Part shown: positions 29,654 through 44,489 of the stretch, in pieces
Position numbering within the stretch: the first letter of the stretch is position 1
Layout: every line of letters begins with the position of its first letter
NCBI GenBank assembly: GCA_046331565.1
Contig: JAXLQP010000002.1
Location: forward strand, 1,488,001 to 1,552,000
Origin: DASRDU01 sp046331565
GTDB taxonomy: Bacteria; Acidobacteriota; Blastocatellia; RBC074
DNA: 64,000 nucleotides
Direction: 5' to 3'
Translations under genes and position numbers: made by a program
The notes under the pieces: generated by a model
The model's database searches: none
What the model saw: only the letters and a program-made list of their open reading frames with translations
Told to the model about the DNA's origin: nothing

Positions 29654-30585
29654 AGCTGCTGCTCCTGCTCGCCACGCTGCCGCTGCTGTACTGGCCGCAT
29701 GGAATTGATCGCGCTCCGGCGCTCGGGCAGGCCGGAATCGAACAAATCTGCGTGCCCTCCGAACAGGCGGCTGAATGGAACACAGCCGGATTCAAAGCCA
29801 CGCCGATGAGCCAGGCTGAACTTGAAGCACGCACGCGGCTGCTCGCGCCGCGCATTGCATCACGTTCAGGCGTGGCCTCGCCAACGCGCTCGCCCTGGAT
29901 TGATGCGAACGGATGGCTGATCGAGCGCCACAGCGCAGGCCATTTTTATTACGATCTGCCGTCAAGCCGCGCCGCGCTCGCAGCGGCTGAAGCTTTTGCT
30001 TATAACGCCGACGCCGTGCTGAAAATTGATCCGGCTGATGTTGCTGAGTTTGGCAGGATGCTCGCCTTTCTGCGTGAAATTCCCGAAATGAATCTGCCGA
30101 CATTGGCTGATTTTGCCGTTGTTGATGACGGCTCATCGCTCACCGGCGAAGTTCTCAACCTGCTCTCAAGGCGCAATCTGCTTTTTCGCGTCGTCGCTGA
30201 AACCTCATCGCAATCCGGCCTCAGCATCAGACTCGGCACCAAGGAATACCCGCGCGAGGATGCTGCCGACCCGAATGCATTTGCCCTGAAGGTGCGGCGT
30301 CAGCTTGGTGACGATAAAAGATCGCTGCGCATTTACGGCAGCGAAACCGTGATCTGTCGGCTGACGAGCAATGGAACGCGCGCACGGCTGCACCTGCTCA
30401 ATTACAGCGGGCGCGAGATCGAAGGCCTGCGCGTGAAATTGCGCGGCGCATACGGCAAAGGCACGGCAAGGGTGTTCGGCGTCGAACAGGCAATACTGAC
30501 CGATTATCTGATGGCTGACGGCGCGACAGAGTTTTCGATTCCGCGAATGGGAATTTATGCAGTGGTTGATCTGATGACAAAGTGA
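29650..30585 (+). CDS. Secreted protein of unknown function, coupled to DUF362
   Basis: The product is 311 aa with a signal peptide (MKLLLLLATLPLLYW). I do not recognise the family. The middle has alternating helices (SSRAALAAAEAFAYNADAVLKID, AEFGRMLAFLREIPEM). The C-terminal 90 residues look like a small beta domain (VICRLTSNGTRARLHLLNYSG, IEGLRVKLRGAYGKG), similar in style to C-terminal beta domains of glycoside hydrolases, which is a guess. The ATGA overlap with the DUF362 gene implies translational coupling. The stop is 5 bases from an inverted repeat that separates it from apbE. Confidence 0.75.
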   Translation: MKLLLLLATLPLLYWPHGIDRAPALGQAGIEQICVPSEQAAEWNTAGFKATPMSQAELEARTRLLAPRIASRSGVASPTRSPWIDANGWLIERHSAGHFYYDLPSSRAALAAAEAFAYNADAVLKIDPADVAEFGRMLAFLREIPEMNLPTLADFAVVDDGSSLTGEVLNLLSRRNLLFRVVAETSSQSGLSIRLGTKEYPREDAADPNAFALKVRRQLGDDKRSLRIYGSETVICRLTSNGTRARLHLLNYSGREIEGLRVKLRGAYGKGTARVFGVEQAILTDYLMADGATEFSIPRMGIYAVVDLMTK

Positions 30586-30590
30586 TTGAA

Positions 30591-30710
30591 GCAGAAAGAG
30601 AGATGACGGAACAAACGGAAATAACGGAACAGACGGAAGAAGCACTGAACAGAGCGCAAAGCTTTCCGTTTCTTCCGTTATTTCCGTTTGTTCCGTCATC
30701 TCTCTTTCTG
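30591..30710. repeat. TTCCGT mini-repeat inverted repeat overlapping the apbE 3' end
   Basis: Left arm 30591-30639 and right arm 30662-30710 pair over about 49 bases with two or three mismatches. Both are made of ACGGAA/TTCCGT units. The right arm contains the apbE stop codon and its last codons (30696-30710). The element lies between convergent genes, so it may act as a two-way terminator. Relatives: 62404-62632 and a single arm at about 5085-5120. Confidence 0.88.
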
Positions 30711-31697
30711 TTTCAAATGCGCCAGTTTCCATCCTTTGCCAGCTTCAGGCAGAAAGAAAAAAACTTCAGTGCCGGGAAAGCGGTTCAGCAGTGTGCGACT
30801 CCGCTTCACGCCTGCCACAAAAAAAACATTGTCGAGCGCATCACCGGCAGTGCCGCTGCTTGTCAGCACAGCCACACTCAGCACGCCCTCGACAGGCCGC
30901 CCGGTGCGCGGGTTCATAATGTGTGAGTAACGCGCGCCGTTCACCTCAAAAAATTTCTCTGAACTGCCCGACACCGACAGCGCCTGATCTTTCAGATGCA
31001 CAGTCATTGCAGTCTTTCGCGCATCCAGCGGATGCTGAATTTCAATCTGCCAGCCGTCGCTTTCAGGCGGTGAACCGAGTCCGTAAATCGTGCTGCCTCC
31101 GGCGCTGACCAGGGCGCATTTGATGCCCCGCTGTTTCAGCGCGCTGATGGCGCGATCAACCGCGTAACCTTTCGCAATGCCGCCGAGGTCGAGTTCGACT
31201 CCGGGCCGGTCGAACTGAATGGTCTGTTCTTTCGCATTGAGAATCAGATGGTGAAATCCGGTGCGGCTTCGCGCAGCGGCGAGTTCATCATCCGTCGGCA
31301 GATGCCCTTCGCCGCGAAAGAAACCCCATGCCTTCATCAGCGGGCCAACCGTGATGTCAAACGCGCCGTCAGACGCGCGGCTGTAACGCAGGCACTCAGC
31401 GATGAAATCGAACAGCTCGCGCTCAGCTTTCACCGGCCTCAGCGCCGCTTCACGATTGAGGCGCGAGAGCGGGCTGTCCGGCTTGTAATGGCTCATCAAA
31501 CGGTCAATGCGGTCAACTTCATCAAAGGCGTCACTGACAATGCGCGACAGCGGCTGCGATTCGTCACCATAAACGACGATGGAATAAGCGCAGGCCATCG
31601 AGATGCGGCTGTCTTCATATCTGACCAGCCGCTGCCCGCGCACAGTAACAGCCGTGAACAGCAGCGCCACGATTATCCTGATCAGAAGAAATTTCAT
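30696..31697 (-). CDS. apbE: FAD:protein FMN transferase, ApbE family
   Basis: The product is 333 aa with a signal peptide. ApbE motifs are present: MSHYKPDSPLSRLN (about 68-81), the FAD/Mg-binding ELDLGGIAKGYAVD (168-181), SAGGSTIYGLG (198-208), the catalytic-site strand SHIMNPRTGRP (258-268) and TAGDALDNVFF (283-293). ApbE covalently attaches FMN to threonine of periplasmic flavoproteins such as Nqr/Rnf subunits. No such partner is in the window. The last codons and stop come from an inverted-repeat arm, so the C-terminal KER may be an element-derived tail. Confidence 0.93.
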   Translation of the reverse strand: MKFLLIRIIVALLFTAVTVRGQRLVRYEDSRISMACAYSIVVYGDESQPLSRIVSDAFDEVDRIDRLMSHYKPDSPLSRLNREAALRPVKAERELFDFIAECLRYSRASDGAFDITVGPLMKAWGFFRGEGHLPTDDELAAARSRTGFHHLILNAKEQTIQFDRPGVELDLGGIAKGYAVDRAISALKQRGIKCALVSAGGSTIYGLGSPPESDGWQIEIQHPLDARKTAMTVHLKDQALSVSGSSEKFFEVNGARYSHIMNPRTGRPVEGVLSVAVLTSSGTAGDALDNVFFVAGVKRSRTLLNRFPGTEVFFFLPEAGKGWKLAHLKQKER

Positions 31698-31755
31698 AGA
31701 TTGCGGCTGTTCACGCTTTACGCCATGATGCTCAACCGTTCACCGGATCAGCACT

Positions 31756-31785
31756 TGTTGCGCGATTCTGGCAAATCGCGCAACA
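31756..31785. repeat. REP-like palindrome, GCGCGATT family
   Basis: A perfect 12-bp stem (TGTTGCGCGATT at 31756-31767, complement at 31774-31785) has a 6-base loop. The same left arm occurs at 45301. It lies in the divergent gap between apbE and the CBM9-like gene. Confidence 0.7.
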
Positions 31786-31843
31786 TCTGCCAGACTTTCA
31801 GTTGAAGTACGATTCAGATCATCATTCAACGGAGATACAAAAA

Positions 31844-32584
31844 ATGAAAGCGACCTGCTCACCCCGTCAGCGCAGGCTTTGTCTGCTGGCGCTGTCTGTA
31901 TCTGTCCTGCTTTATGCGCTCTCGCCCATCGTTGTTCAGGCCGATGGTTCAGGACTGATTGTCAGCCGACGCGCCAAAGCTGATTTCGCGCTCACTGCCG
32001 ATCCGAACGCCCCGGAGTGGCGCGGCGTCAAAGGCATCATTGCCGAACGCAACAGTCACGGTCAGCTTGTGCCCAGTCATCGCACCGAAATTCGTTCGCG
32101 CTGGACTGACAAATTCATCTACTTCCTGTTCGTCTGTCCTTATGAAGAGCTGAACCTGAAACCTGAGCCTTCAACGACGACCGAAACCAACAAGCTCTGG
32201 GACTGGGATGTAGCCGAAGTGTTCATCGGCACTGATTTCAATGACATCAAACATTACACCGAGTTTCAGGTTTCACCACAGGGCGAATGGGTGGATCTGG
32301 ACATTGACCGCAAGCCTCAACCGGCGGTTCACGACTGGCAGTGGAATTCAGGCTATGAAGTAACAGCGCGGCTCGACCGTGAAAAGAAGGTGTGGTACGG
32401 CGCAATGAAAATCCCGATGGACAAGATTGATCGCCGCGCGCCGCAGACGGGTAATCTGATGCGCATCAATTTCTATCGCCTGCAGGGGCCGCCGCCTGAT
32501 CGCAGAGGCATTGCCTGGCAGCCAACAAACAGCAACAGCTATCACGTCCCTGAGGCTTTCGGACGATTGAAACTTGGGAAATAA
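31844..32584 (+). CDS. Secreted carbohydrate-binding module family 9-like protein
   Basis: The product is 246 aa from the ATG at 31844 (GGAGAT 9 bases upstream); a longer frame exists but lacks a site. The signal peptide spans about residues 8-34. The mature part fits the CBM9-like fold of bacterial DOMON-type sugar/heme-binding proteins: a RAKADFALTADPNAPEW opening, TEIRSRWTDKFIYFLFVC, WDWDVAEVFIGTDF, YTEFQVSPQGEWVDL and NLMRINFYRLQG. It is probably a periplasmic binding protein with no catalytic role. It is transcribed alone. Confidence 0.82.
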   Translation: MKATCSPRQRRLCLLALSVSVLLYALSPIVVQADGSGLIVSRRAKADFALTADPNAPEWRGVKGIIAERNSHGQLVPSHRTEIRSRWTDKFIYFLFVCPYEELNLKPEPSTTTETNKLWDWDVAEVFIGTDFNDIKHYTEFQVSPQGEWVDLDIDRKPQPAVHDWQWNSGYEVTARLDREKKVWYGAMKIPMDKIDRRAPQTGNLMRINFYRLQGPPPDRRGIAWQPTNSNSYHVPEAFGRLKLGK

Positions 32585-32690
32585 ACGCAGCCACGAATGC
32601 TTCAAATGCGGAGTGCAGAGCGTGGAATAAATCTCTGTAGAAACGACTGGCGAATGTGACACTCGGATAAAACCGGCGGCCCTGATGAAA

Positions 32691-32787
32691 CCCGTGCCAT
32701 CCCCGTAGTAACGAATTCATTCGTTCTGAAAACATCGTGACTTCAGAAACAGAACGAATGAATTCGTTACTACGGGGGTGACACGGG
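32691..32787. repeat. 97-bp inverted-repeat element with 38-bp arms
   Basis: Left arm 32691-32728 pairs with 32750-32787 over 38 bp with two mismatches; the inner 28 bp are perfect. The spacer is 21 bases. No mini-repeat units are visible in these arms, unlike the CACGAAG and TTCCGT elements. It lies between convergent genes (32584 and 32830). Confidence 0.88.
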
Positions 32788-32829
32788 TTATTTCCAGGAA
32801 ATCTGCTCAGGATTTACAGGGTCTGCCTT

Positions 32830-34068
<1,239 letters not shown>

Positions 34069-34109
34069 TGGGTTGCACCTCCGGGTGAACAAAACGCAGA
34101 GGCGGCGGA

Positions 34110-34190
34110 TCAAAACAGATCAGAACCTGAGACAGCTCCGATCCGCTTCAGTCCGCCGCATTCGTGTCATCTGTGGTCTGTTATTCTTTC
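34110..34190. repeat. CATCTGTGGTCTGTT-type degenerate repeat
   Basis: The gap between the two amidohydrolase genes carries GGCGGATCAAAACAGATCAG and, further on, CATTCGTGTCATCTGTGGTC, degenerate arms of a repeat related to that at 50318-50400. Pairing is imperfect. Confidence 0.4.
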
Positions 34191-34195
34191 ATCCA

Positions 34196-35716
<1,521 letters not shown>

Positions 35717-35835
35717 AAATCTGGCTCCTTGTGCAAAGATGGTAGACCGTAACCTGACAGGTTGCGGAGGTTGTCTGAAATGCAGTGATGGATTGAACCT
35801 GGTTCTCGAACGACTGCGCCGACTGGCAGCTTCCG

Positions 35836-37317
35836 CTACAGACCAAACGCATAGAGTTTGTTGTTGCCTTTACCGACTCGCAGGAACTTGTAACCGGAAC
35901 CGACATAGACCGTGCCATCAACAACGGCAGGCCCGCCGCCGACTGCGCCGCCCGTGTCGTATTCCCAGAGAATCTTTCCGGTGCGCCCGTCATAAGCGCG
36001 CATAAAGCCGCCCGCTGATCCGGCCCAGACCAGACGATCATTGCCCCTGCCGGTGACGGTGATCGGGCCGAAGTTGGCTTTGCCGTCCGGACTCGGCGTC
36101 TGCCACAGAATCTTTCCCGTCGCGCCATCAAGCGCGCTGACTGATCCCTGTTTCGGCACGTTGGAAATGGCAGCATAGGCGCGTTCGCCATCGCTCGCAA
36201 TGCCGAACTCAATGCCGCCGAGTTTGCCGCCCGGCCCGACCTCTGTTTTCCAGGCCAGTTTGCCCGATGCCGGATCAACGGCATAAAACCAGCCGCTTTT
36301 CTGCCCCGCGCCAAGCAGGCGTTTGCCGCCCGGCCCCTTGAAAAAGATCGGCGCAGTGCCGAAATCAACGTCGAGGTCATCACAGTCGGGCGTGTTGCGG
36401 CAGTCGAAATTCCAGATGTCGCGCGGAATCGCCTGATATGACCAGACCTCTTTGCCGGTGTTCAGATCAAGCGCGACGATGGCGTTGGCGTTTTTCGCCA
36501 CCGGGCCGGTGTACTGATTGCCGGTGGTGACGTAAACGCGCTTCGCTGCCGGATCAAGACTGACGGTTGACCAGACCGCACCGCCTGACGGGCCTCTGAC
36601 TTTCTTCTTTCCGGCCTTGTCCAGGCCGAGTTCTCTGGCGGGTTCGGGAATCACATACCAGCGCCAGATTTCATTGCCCGTAGCGCCGTCAAAGGCGACG
36701 ACGCTGCCGCGAAAGGTGCAGCATTCGTAATTGCGGTTGCGCAGCATCGCGCCCTCTTCGTGCGAGGCGACGCCGATGTAAATGCGCCCGTTGTAAATAA
36801 TCGGTGAACTCGTCGCGACAGTGTTGGGATGCGAATCAACGCGCTTCTTCCATTTCGCCGCGCCGGTCTTTGCGTCAACCGCGTGCAGGAATCCGGCAAT
36901 GTCACCGAAATAGAGCGTGCCGTTTTCATAAGCCGCCGCGCTGCGCGAGGACTGGCCGCAGTCATATTCCCAGATTTTCTTTCCGGTCTTTGCATCAACG
37001 GCGTATTCCTTGCCGTCCCACGAACCGAAATAGACGACGTTGTTGACGATCACAATCTGACTGGAAATATCATCGAGCGCCTCAAAGACCCATTTGACTT
37101 TGAGGTTCGCCACACTGGCGGGCGTCAGAATCTTTTCGTCCGGGTTGTAATGCGAACCGTAAACATCGCGGCCAAAGACCGGCCAGTTACTGCCGTTCCC
37201 GTTTGGCGGGCTGGCAACAAAGCGGCGACTCTGAGCCACGCCGGGCAGCATCAGTCCGGCAGTCAGCAGCAGCAGCAACGCAGGGGCGTAACGACGGAAC
37301 CACTTATTTGAGGTCAT
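35836..37317 (-). CDS. PQQ-dependent quinoprotein dehydrogenase-like protein
   Basis: The product is 493 aa with a signal peptide (hydrophobic residues about 11-28). It is an eight-bladed beta-propeller of PQQ repeats (AVDAKTGKKIWEY, AVDAKTGAAKWKK, ALDLNTGKEVWSY, ALDGATGKILWQT, AYDGRTGKILWEY). Vicinal cysteines at 199-200 (ECCTF) match the disulfide ring that sits under PQQ in quinoprotein alcohol dehydrogenases. There is no CxxCH, so no fused heme; electrons would go to a separate cytochrome, and several are encoded just downstream of this region. Polyvinyl-alcohol-dehydrogenase-like proteins are the nearest relatives I recall. In the 119-base gap upstream of the preceding amidohydrolase there is a small AACCT/AGGTT hairpin (about 35748-35768). 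Confidence 0.88.
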   Translation of the reverse strand: MTSNKWFRRYAPALLLLLTAGLMLPGVAQSRRFVASPPNGNGSNWPVFGRDVYGSHYNPDEKILTPASVANLKVKWVFEALDDISSQIVIVNNVVYFGSWDGKEYAVDAKTGKKIWEYDCGQSSRSAAAYENGTLYFGDIAGFLHAVDAKTGAAKWKKRVDSHPNTVATSSPIIYNGRIYIGVASHEEGAMLRNRNYECCTFRGSVVAFDGATGNEIWRWYVIPEPARELGLDKAGKKKVRGPSGGAVWSTVSLDPAAKRVYVTTGNQYTGPVAKNANAIVALDLNTGKEVWSYQAIPRDIWNFDCRNTPDCDDLDVDFGTAPIFFKGPGGKRLLGAGQKSGWFYAVDPASGKLAWKTEVGPGGKLGGIEFGIASDGERAYAAISNVPKQGSVSALDGATGKILWQTPSPDGKANFGPITVTGRGNDRLVWAGSAGGFMRAYDGRTGKILWEYDTGGAVGGGPAVVDGTVYVGSGYKFLRVGKGNNKLYAFGL

Positions 37318-37459
37318 AAGTTTTGTTCTGTTATCCTTTGATCTGTAGTCAGAGAAAATAACTCTGATCTGATGGTGAAGGTGGACAGCGAATGATGGAT
37401 AATGTCCGTACTGCTTCTGCCACTAACGGCAATAATCAACGACAGCGGCGAATAACACT

Positions 37460-38536
37460 ATGAATAAAAGCTCCCGACGCCTTGTTCTGCTGATGATGCT
37501 GACGGCTGTGTGTCTGATGCCTGCGCTGCGGGCACAGGAGCCTGAGTCAGCGACCGCTTCCCGCGCTCAGGCGCAGCAGCAGGTGATTTACATCTGCCCG
37601 CTGCACCGCGATGTGTCATCCAAAGTTCCCGGCCAGTGTACCAGATGCGGCACCACGCTGGTCGCCTCGACGCAGGGCCAGGAGGATGAATTTTATGTCT
37701 GCCCGATGCACGCCGATGTGATGACGACGCAGCCGGGCAAATGCCCGAAATGCAATATGGCGCTCAAACGCATGGCCGCGCCCGTCACTGATGAATTTCA
37801 GGTCAGGATGGAAACCACCCCGAAGCCCGTCAGGCCGGGCCGCAAAACCACACTGCGCTTTTCAGTCTTTAATCCGAAAACAGGCGAGCAGGTGAAGAAG
37901 TTCAACATCATGCACGAAATGCCTTTTCACCTCTTCGTTGTCAGCACTGATCTCAATCACTTCGATCACATTCACCCGGAGCAGCAGCCGGATGGCAGCT
38001 TTGCGATTGAAACGCTGCTGCCGCAGGCCGGACTGTATCAGATTTACTGTGACTTCTTTCCGTCAGGCGGCCTGCCGCAGGTGATTCATCAGAGCCTGAT
38101 TACTGCCGGGTTTACCGGAGATGTGATCGCCTCGCGGCCTCATCTCGTCCCCGACAAACAACTGATCAAAACACTTGATGGATTAAGATTTGAACTGAAA
38201 TTTGATCCTGAAACGCCGGTGGCAGGCAAGTCAGCCATTCTGAAGTATCACATCACCGACGCACAGACCGGACAGCCGGTCACTGATCTGCAACCCTATC
38301 TTGGCGCGTGGGGTCACACGCTGATTCTCAGCGAGGATGCGACCGATTACCTGCATTCGCATCCGACCGAGATGGTTCCTGAAGAAGCAGATCACAGCAA
38401 ACTCAGAAGCGGCCCGAATGTTGATTTCGACACTTTCTTTCCGCGTCCGGGCAATTACCGCATCTGGTCGCAGTTTGAACGGAACAACAAAATCACGACC
38501 GTGTCATTCAATGTTTCCGTGCCGCGGATGAACTGA
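37460..38536 (+). CDS. Secreted protein with two heavy-metal-binding domains
   Basis: The product is 358 aa with a signal peptide (to about ALRAQ). Two short metal-binding modules follow. Module 1 has C46-P-L-H49 and C60-C63 (CPLH, CTRC); module 2 has C81-P-M-H84 and C95-C98 (CPMH, CPKC). These are the heavy-metal-binding domain found on copper-handling proteins such as P-type ATPases and CusB. The C-terminal 240 residues contain two similar beta domains with His-rich turns (HFDHIHPE and YLHSHPTE), suggesting further metal sites. It is a likely periplasmic copper chaperone or sensor, next to copper-site proteins. Its 3' end overlaps the convergent gene by 29 bases. Confidence 0.87.
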   Translation: MNKSSRRLVLLMMLTAVCLMPALRAQEPESATASRAQAQQQVIYICPLHRDVSSKVPGQCTRCGTTLVASTQGQEDEFYVCPMHADVMTTQPGKCPKCNMALKRMAAPVTDEFQVRMETTPKPVRPGRKTTLRFSVFNPKTGEQVKKFNIMHEMPFHLFVVSTDLNHFDHIHPEQQPDGSFAIETLLPQAGLYQIYCDFFPSGGLPQVIHQSLITAGFTGDVIASRPHLVPDKQLIKTLDGLRFELKFDPETPVAGKSAILKYHITDAQTGQPVTDLQPYLGAWGHTLILSEDATDYLHSHPTEMVPEEADHSKLRSGPNVDFDTFFPRPGNYRIWSQFERNNKITTVSFNVSVPRMN

Positions 38537-39752
38537 TCAGCACGGGCGATTTTGCACCAGCGATCTCTTTTCGTGAAGACTGCGCCAGCATAATTTCACA
38601 CAAGGGGCCGCTGAAGCGCTGCAATTTAATTTTCTGTTCCGCGAGATTGCGATTGTGATCTGAATTGTCCAGGTAAGCCGTCACTTCAAGCCTCGTTCCG
38701 GCAGGCAGCGTGACCGGATTTTTGAAGTAATAAACCGGCTGCCAGTCATACCGATAACCTTTCACCACGATCAGCACTTCAGCCGTCCCGTCAGGCCGCC
38801 ACGCCGTCACTTCCACCGATTTGCCGAGCGGAAACGGCAGCGGCCTGACGGCAACGGCTTCGGTTTGTTCGCGCACCTGCCACGTCGCTTTGACGCGCTG
38901 GCTTTCAGCGCCTGCGGGAACAGCAGTCACCGGCGCAGCGATTCTGACATCCCTGACCGCATTCACGTTCTCTTCCTTCGCAAAGTACAAGCCGATGGCG
39001 CTGCGATCTGTCGCGGCTTCGCCTGATTTGCGATAGCGCACTTTGAGGGCAATTCTGGCATTCGCGGGCAGCAGGCGTCCGATTCCGGCGGGCAGTTTCA
39101 CGGTCGTCTGACCTGGCGCCCACTGGCCGAGTTTTTCACCGGCAGCAGAGCCGCATTTTTCAGTGCCCGCTTTTTCCAGCGTGAATTCGGCGCTGTCAAC
39201 AGTCGCGGTGTTGCCAGGCCTGAAATCAATTGCGCTCAGCCAGCGGCTTTGCGCCTGTCTGACCGGCAGCATGAAACAGCGCGTTTCGCGGCCTTCACCG
39301 GCTTCGATTCTGGTTTCGTTTTCAGGTTGCAGAATCAGGTCGGGCTGGCCGAGCGGCCACTGACCTTCCACTGAATTATTCGGCAAATCCTTCGCCTCGC
39401 CGCGCGGCGCACCGCCTTCGACCCACGACACGATCAGCTCAATTTCACGCTGCGTCAGCCGGTAGCCGTTATGAAAGCTGCCGTAACCGATGACCGCCTG
39501 AAACGGCGGCATGCGTTTTTCGAGAATCTCTTCCTTGATTGCTTTGGCCCAGGGACGAGCCTCTTCATAGGTCGTCAGCGGAATGCCGGTCAGGCTGCCG
39601 GAACTGTGGCAGCCGAAACAACTGCGCTGAAAGATGCGCACCACTTCCTTGTTGAAGGTGACGCTCGTGGTAATCGGTTCGTGCGAACTGACACCGGAAG
39701 CCAGCGCCAGCAGGCAGATGGCAACGGCAGAAACAGGGATCAGCAGTTTCAC
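38508..39752 (-). CDS. Cytochrome c plus PHM-like domain, copper ligands lost (array copy A)
   Basis: The product is 414 aa with a GTG start and a signal peptide. The N-terminal cytochrome c domain has CFGCH (45-49) and a distal Met in RMPPFQ. The C-terminal region follows the fold of the three neighbours (KGYRYDWQPVYYFKNPVTLPAGTRLEVTAYLDNSDHN lines up with their YDFxWQ...DNS segment). However, the HH pair, the FQMHY His, the PHMH pair and the DEMMIG Met are all absent. So it keeps heme but has lost the dicopper site, a structural or electron-transfer variant. It is the last gene of the tandem array. Confidence 0.88.
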   Translation of the reverse strand: MKLLIPVSAVAICLLALASGVSSHEPITTSVTFNKEVVRIFQRSCFGCHSSGSLTGIPLTTYEEARPWAKAIKEEILEKRMPPFQAVIGYGSFHNGYRLTQREIELIVSWVEGGAPRGEAKDLPNNSVEGQWPLGQPDLILQPENETRIEAGEGRETRCFMLPVRQAQSRWLSAIDFRPGNTATVDSAEFTLEKAGTEKCGSAAGEKLGQWAPGQTTVKLPAGIGRLLPANARIALKVRYRKSGEAATDRSAIGLYFAKEENVNAVRDVRIAAPVTAVPAGAESQRVKATWQVREQTEAVAVRPLPFPLGKSVEVTAWRPDGTAEVLIVVKGYRYDWQPVYYFKNPVTLPAGTRLEVTAYLDNSDHNRNLAEQKIKLQRFSGPLCEIMLAQSSRKEIAGAKSPVLISSSAARKH

Positions 39753-39773
39753 GATGGGACTTTACCAGAGATT

Positions 39774-39828
39774 TTTCACCGCAGAGACGCTGCGTTGTCG
39801 CTGTCAGTTCAGGCGTTCTCTGCGGTGA
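39774..39828. repeat. TTTCACCGCAGAGA inverted repeat between array copies A and B
   Basis: TTTCACCGCAGAGA at 39774-39787 pairs with TCTCTGCGGTGAAA ending about 39830, with a one-base bulge further in. It resembles the CTCTGCG family and may end transcription between the genes. Confidence 0.7.
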
Positions 39829-39876
39829 AATCACGAAAGACAATCAGCACCGAAAGTGAAATGAAAAGCCGGACGA

Positions 39877-41127
<1,251 letters not shown>

Positions 41128-41171
41128 GGCTGATACTCTCCTGTCAAAAAGGTTAAGGGGTTTGCCGAAGC

Positions 41172-41272
41172 GGATTCACCACAAAAAGCACCGCAAGCCA
41201 CAAAAGAGCGATGAAAAATCATCCCGCCTGTCCTGCTGCTTTTGCGCGTTTTGCGCTTTTTGTGGTGAATCC
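41172..41272. repeat. CACCACA mini-repeat inverted repeat between array copies B and C
   Basis: GGATTCACCACAAAAAGC at 41172-41189 is the exact reverse complement of 41255-41272. Inside, both arms continue with CGCAA/TTGCG-type units. A related element is at 51751-51835. Confidence 0.85.
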
Positions 41273-41280
41273 TCCATCCA

Positions 41281-42735
<1,455 letters not shown>

Positions 42736-42760
42736 GGCGATTCGGCCCCCTGAAATTCAG

Positions 42761-42794
42761 CACAGGCTGCGGGAATTGATCCCGGCAGCCTGTG
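42761..42794 (-). terminator. Hairpin between array copies D and C
   Basis: CACAGGCTGC (42761-42770) pairs with GCAGCCTGTG (about 42785-42794) and an inner GGGA/TCCC extends it. It lies 42 bases after copy D's stop. There is no U-run, so attenuation or mRNA protection is as likely as termination. Confidence 0.5.
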
Positions 42795-42836
42795 GTTGAT
42801 GGTTGACTGACAGACCCGGCGGGTCGCTGACGCGGA

Positions 42837-44285
<1,449 letters not shown>

Positions 44286-44489
44286 AAAATCCAAACTCCG
44301 CGCAATAAGGGTTCGAGTGAAAGTGAAATGGATACGGCAGAGCGTTCCTGCCGGGTGATTTGCGTTTTCAGTGAGAACTGACAGTTACGCCCGTCGTGCG
44401 TTCCCGGTTCATTGATTATTGCGGATGCGCTTTCAGTAATTATTCACCAGCCTCTTACGTTCACCACACCAGTCTGAATGCAATTTTTT

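Noticed and set aside
30205..30732. - strand open frame covering the end of the secreted protein gene and the inverted repeat
   Set aside because: It begins in the mini-repeat arm (EQTEITEETE) and is antisense to a gene with a signal peptide and coupled start.
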